Part shown: positions 12,195 through 13,148 of the stretch, one piece after another
How positions within the stretch are numbered: the stretch's first letter is position 1
Layout: every line of letters starts with the position of its first letter
Assembly: GCA_002787855.1 (NCBI GenBank)
Contig: PCVB01000019.1
Span: 1-13,148 of the forward strand
Reading direction: 5' to 3'
DNA: 13,148 nucleotides
Source of the DNA: Candidatus Zambryskibacteria bacterium CG11_big_fil_rev_8_21_14_0_20_42_18
GTDB lineage: Bacteria; Patescibacteriota; Minisyncoccia; Phycocordibacterales; Zambryskibacteraceae
Notes under the pieces: model-generated
Seen by the model: only the letters and a program-made list of their open reading frames with translations
The model's database searches: none
What the model was told of the DNA's origin: nothing
Made by a program: the position numbers and the translations under genes

Positions 12195-12860
12195 ATGTCT
12201 ACAATAAGGTTTTTAGTCATTATGTTGTTAATAGCCATTTTAGGCTATAGCGTTTCGCCATACCCAACCGCGCCATCAGAAGTGAGCATGACAGGAAAAG
12301 AATTCGCCAGAGACGAAACGAGACTCTCTACAGAAAAAACATGTAACGAGCCTACCATCATCAACTCGGCCAAACTTTCTGATCTTTTGCCGGTGATAAA
12401 TTCGATCAGGAGATGTGTCGAAGAAAGGGGGCACGCCACTGCTTATGTTTATGGTTCTGGCAGGGCGGTTGATGAAGCGTTGGCCTTTTTCGACATGATG
12501 AGGACAAGTGGCTTGAGTAATAAGACAACATTTATTGCAACAGGAGTAATATGGTCAGCCTCTAATATTATCTGGCTTGCAGCCGAAAGACGTGTTGTCC
12601 TTCCGGGTTCGCAGTTTATTATTCATTCGGCCACTCATAATATGAGTAACGAGAGTAAACAGATCCGTGAAGAAGCTGCCGAAAATATGATAGATTCAAC
12701 CACCGACGCGGTGAGCCTAGCAGCGGGAAAAAGTGGGGCAAATCTGTGGGAGAGGAGTATCCAAGCCTTAGGTCCGGGCATGACCCTAAATGCAAGACAA
12801 GCTCTTGAATACGGTCGGGCTACTGAAATTCAAGGATATGAGGATGCTCCACAAAACTAA
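12195..12860 (+). CDS. Exported ClpP-fold (ClpP/crotonase superfamily) serine protease-like protein (221 aa)
   Basis: The ATG at 12195 has GGAG six bases upstream and is preferred to a TTG at 12183. Residues 1-23 form a signal or anchor (MSTIRFLVIMLLIAILGYSV), so the domain should act outside. The remainder follows the ClpP fold: YVYGSGRAVDEALAFFDMM (84-102) corresponds to the oxyanion glycine strand and helix; TGVIWSAS (116-123) to the catalytic-serine turn, giving Ser121; LPGSQFIIHSA (136-146) to the strand with catalytic His144; MTLNARQALEYGRATEI (196-212) to the terminal MSAxEAxxYGLID region. The catalytic Asp normally just before that region is not evident (ALGPGMT). Four-residue tail after GYED. 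It may be a divergent protease or an inactive relative. A strong terminator follows. Confidence 0.8.
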   Translation: MSTIRFLVIMLLIAILGYSVSPYPTAPSEVSMTGKEFARDETRLSTEKTCNEPTIINSAKLSDLLPVINSIRRCVEERGHATAYVYGSGRAVDEALAFFDMMRTSGLSNKTTFIATGVIWSASNIIWLAAERRVVLPGSQFIIHSATHNMSNESKQIREEAAENMIDSTTDAVSLAAGKSGANLWERSIQALGPGMTLNARQALEYGRATEIQGYEDAPQN

Positions 12861-12884
12861 GTTCTTTTATCAAAAAAGTTGAAA

Positions 12885-12914
12885 GTCCCGCGATTACGCG
12901 GGGCCTTTTATTTT
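12885..12914 (+). terminator. Rho-independent terminator after the ClpP-like gene
   Basis: An 8-bp stem, GTCCCGCG/CGCGGGGC with one G-T pair and an ATTA loop (12885-12904), is followed by CTTTTATTTT. It lies 25 bases after the TAA stop. The sequence before the stem is A-rich, so it may also work on the other strand. Confidence 0.9.
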
Positions 12915-12934
12915 GTTCTTCTCACACAAAAATA

Positions 12935-12944
12935 TCGCGCGCGA
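12935..12944. repeat. Alternating CG palindrome TCGCGCGCGA
   Basis: A 10-bp perfect palindrome of alternating C and G stands out in an AT-rich gap between the terminator and the tRNA. No function can be assigned. The rest of the gap to the tRNA promoter holds only a 23-codon frame without a ribosome site. Confidence 0.3.
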
Positions 12945-13044
12945 GGAGAAAGAGCTTTTTTATATAAAACCACAGAAACTCATATTATGCAATTACTGGA
13001 ATATATAAACAAAATTAGAATTAGTTTTATTAGCCATACCCACA

Positions 13045-13073
13045 TTGAAATTTGGTGATTTTTAATGCACAAT
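13045..13073 (+). promoter_or_regulatory. Probable promoter of tRNA-Gln
   Basis: TTGAAA (13045-13050), a 17-base spacer and CACAAT (13068-13073). The -10 is weak (4 of 6) but the spacing is ideal. It ends 15 bases before the tRNA, so the transcript would have a leader of about 8 bases. Confidence 0.5.
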
Positions 13074-13088
13074 GATGAAGATTAATAT

Positions 13089-13148
13089 TGCCGGATCGTC
13101 TAAAGGTAGGACATGAGCCTTTGAAGCTCAGTATCTTGGTTCGATTCC
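13089..13148 (+). tRNA. tRNA-Gln (anticodon TTG), cut by the window end
   Basis: Acceptor 5' strand TGCCGGA (13089-13095), T8-C9, D arm GTCT/GGAC with loop AAAGGTA, anticodon stem TGAGC/GCTCA (perfect 5 bp) around loop CTTTGAA with anticodon TTG (13121-13123), four-base variable loop, then T stem CTTGG and loop TTCGATT. The window stops inside the 3' side of the T stem, so the last T-stem bases, the acceptor 3' strand and any encoded CCA are unseen. The U1 start and TTG anticodon both fit glutamine tRNA. Confidence 0.92.

Noticed and set aside
12987..13058. 23-codon frame MQLLEYINKI... before the tRNA
   Set aside because: No ribosome site, no neighbours in operon, and it overlaps the tRNA promoter.

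Overview
The window looks like chromosome from a bacterium of the Candidate Phyla Radiation (Patescibacteria, Parcubacteria-like). This rests on gene content and protein style, not on a marker gene. Pointers are a Gmad2-GerMN lipid-side protein in a non-sporulating context, a divergent MurA, a lone homospermidine synthase, a half-size EamA protein, short intergenic gaps, very few Shine-Dalgarno sequences and several promoters placed for leaderless transcripts. I see no rRNA, CRISPR array, insertion sequence or phage gene.

Layout. Positions 1-554 (minus) hold a small exported orphan with its own promoter, a 5' hairpin and a terminator. Positions 563-3229 (minus) are a run of DoxX-like membrane protein, MurA-like enolpyruvyl transferase and Gmad2-GerMN protein, plausibly one envelope operon. 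A 38 bp divergent region separates this from a small EamA transporter (plus, 3268-3684). A 51-residue single-span membrane protein (minus, 3703-3858) follows, then homospermidine synthase (plus, 3950-5362).

Positions 5325-10553 (minus) are the most interesting part: a seven-gene operon behind one promoter whose spacer is a perfect CsoR-type palindrome. In transcription order it encodes the copper sensor CsoR, a Cu+ P-type ATPase, a small membrane protein with Cys/His in its outer loop, an anchored DUF1573 protein, a CcdA/DsbD-type thiol transporter, a small four-span protein with CxxC and CC motifs, and a short protein with a CC...CNHGMG motif. I read it as a copper-induced module that exports copper and supplies reducing power or metal binding outside the membrane. 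CsoR and CopA are well supported; the joint role of the other five is inference. The last gene looks damaged at one or both ends and overlaps the end of homospermidine synthase.

Positions 10592-12091 (minus) encode an ABC-F type ATPase. Positions 12195-12857 (plus) encode an exported ClpP-fold protein with catalytic Ser and His but no evident Asp, closed by a clear terminator. The window ends inside a tRNA-Gln(TTG) gene (13089 onward).

No gene-free stretch exceeds 300 bases. The largest, 12861-13088, holds the terminator, an alternating CG palindrome and the tRNA promoter.
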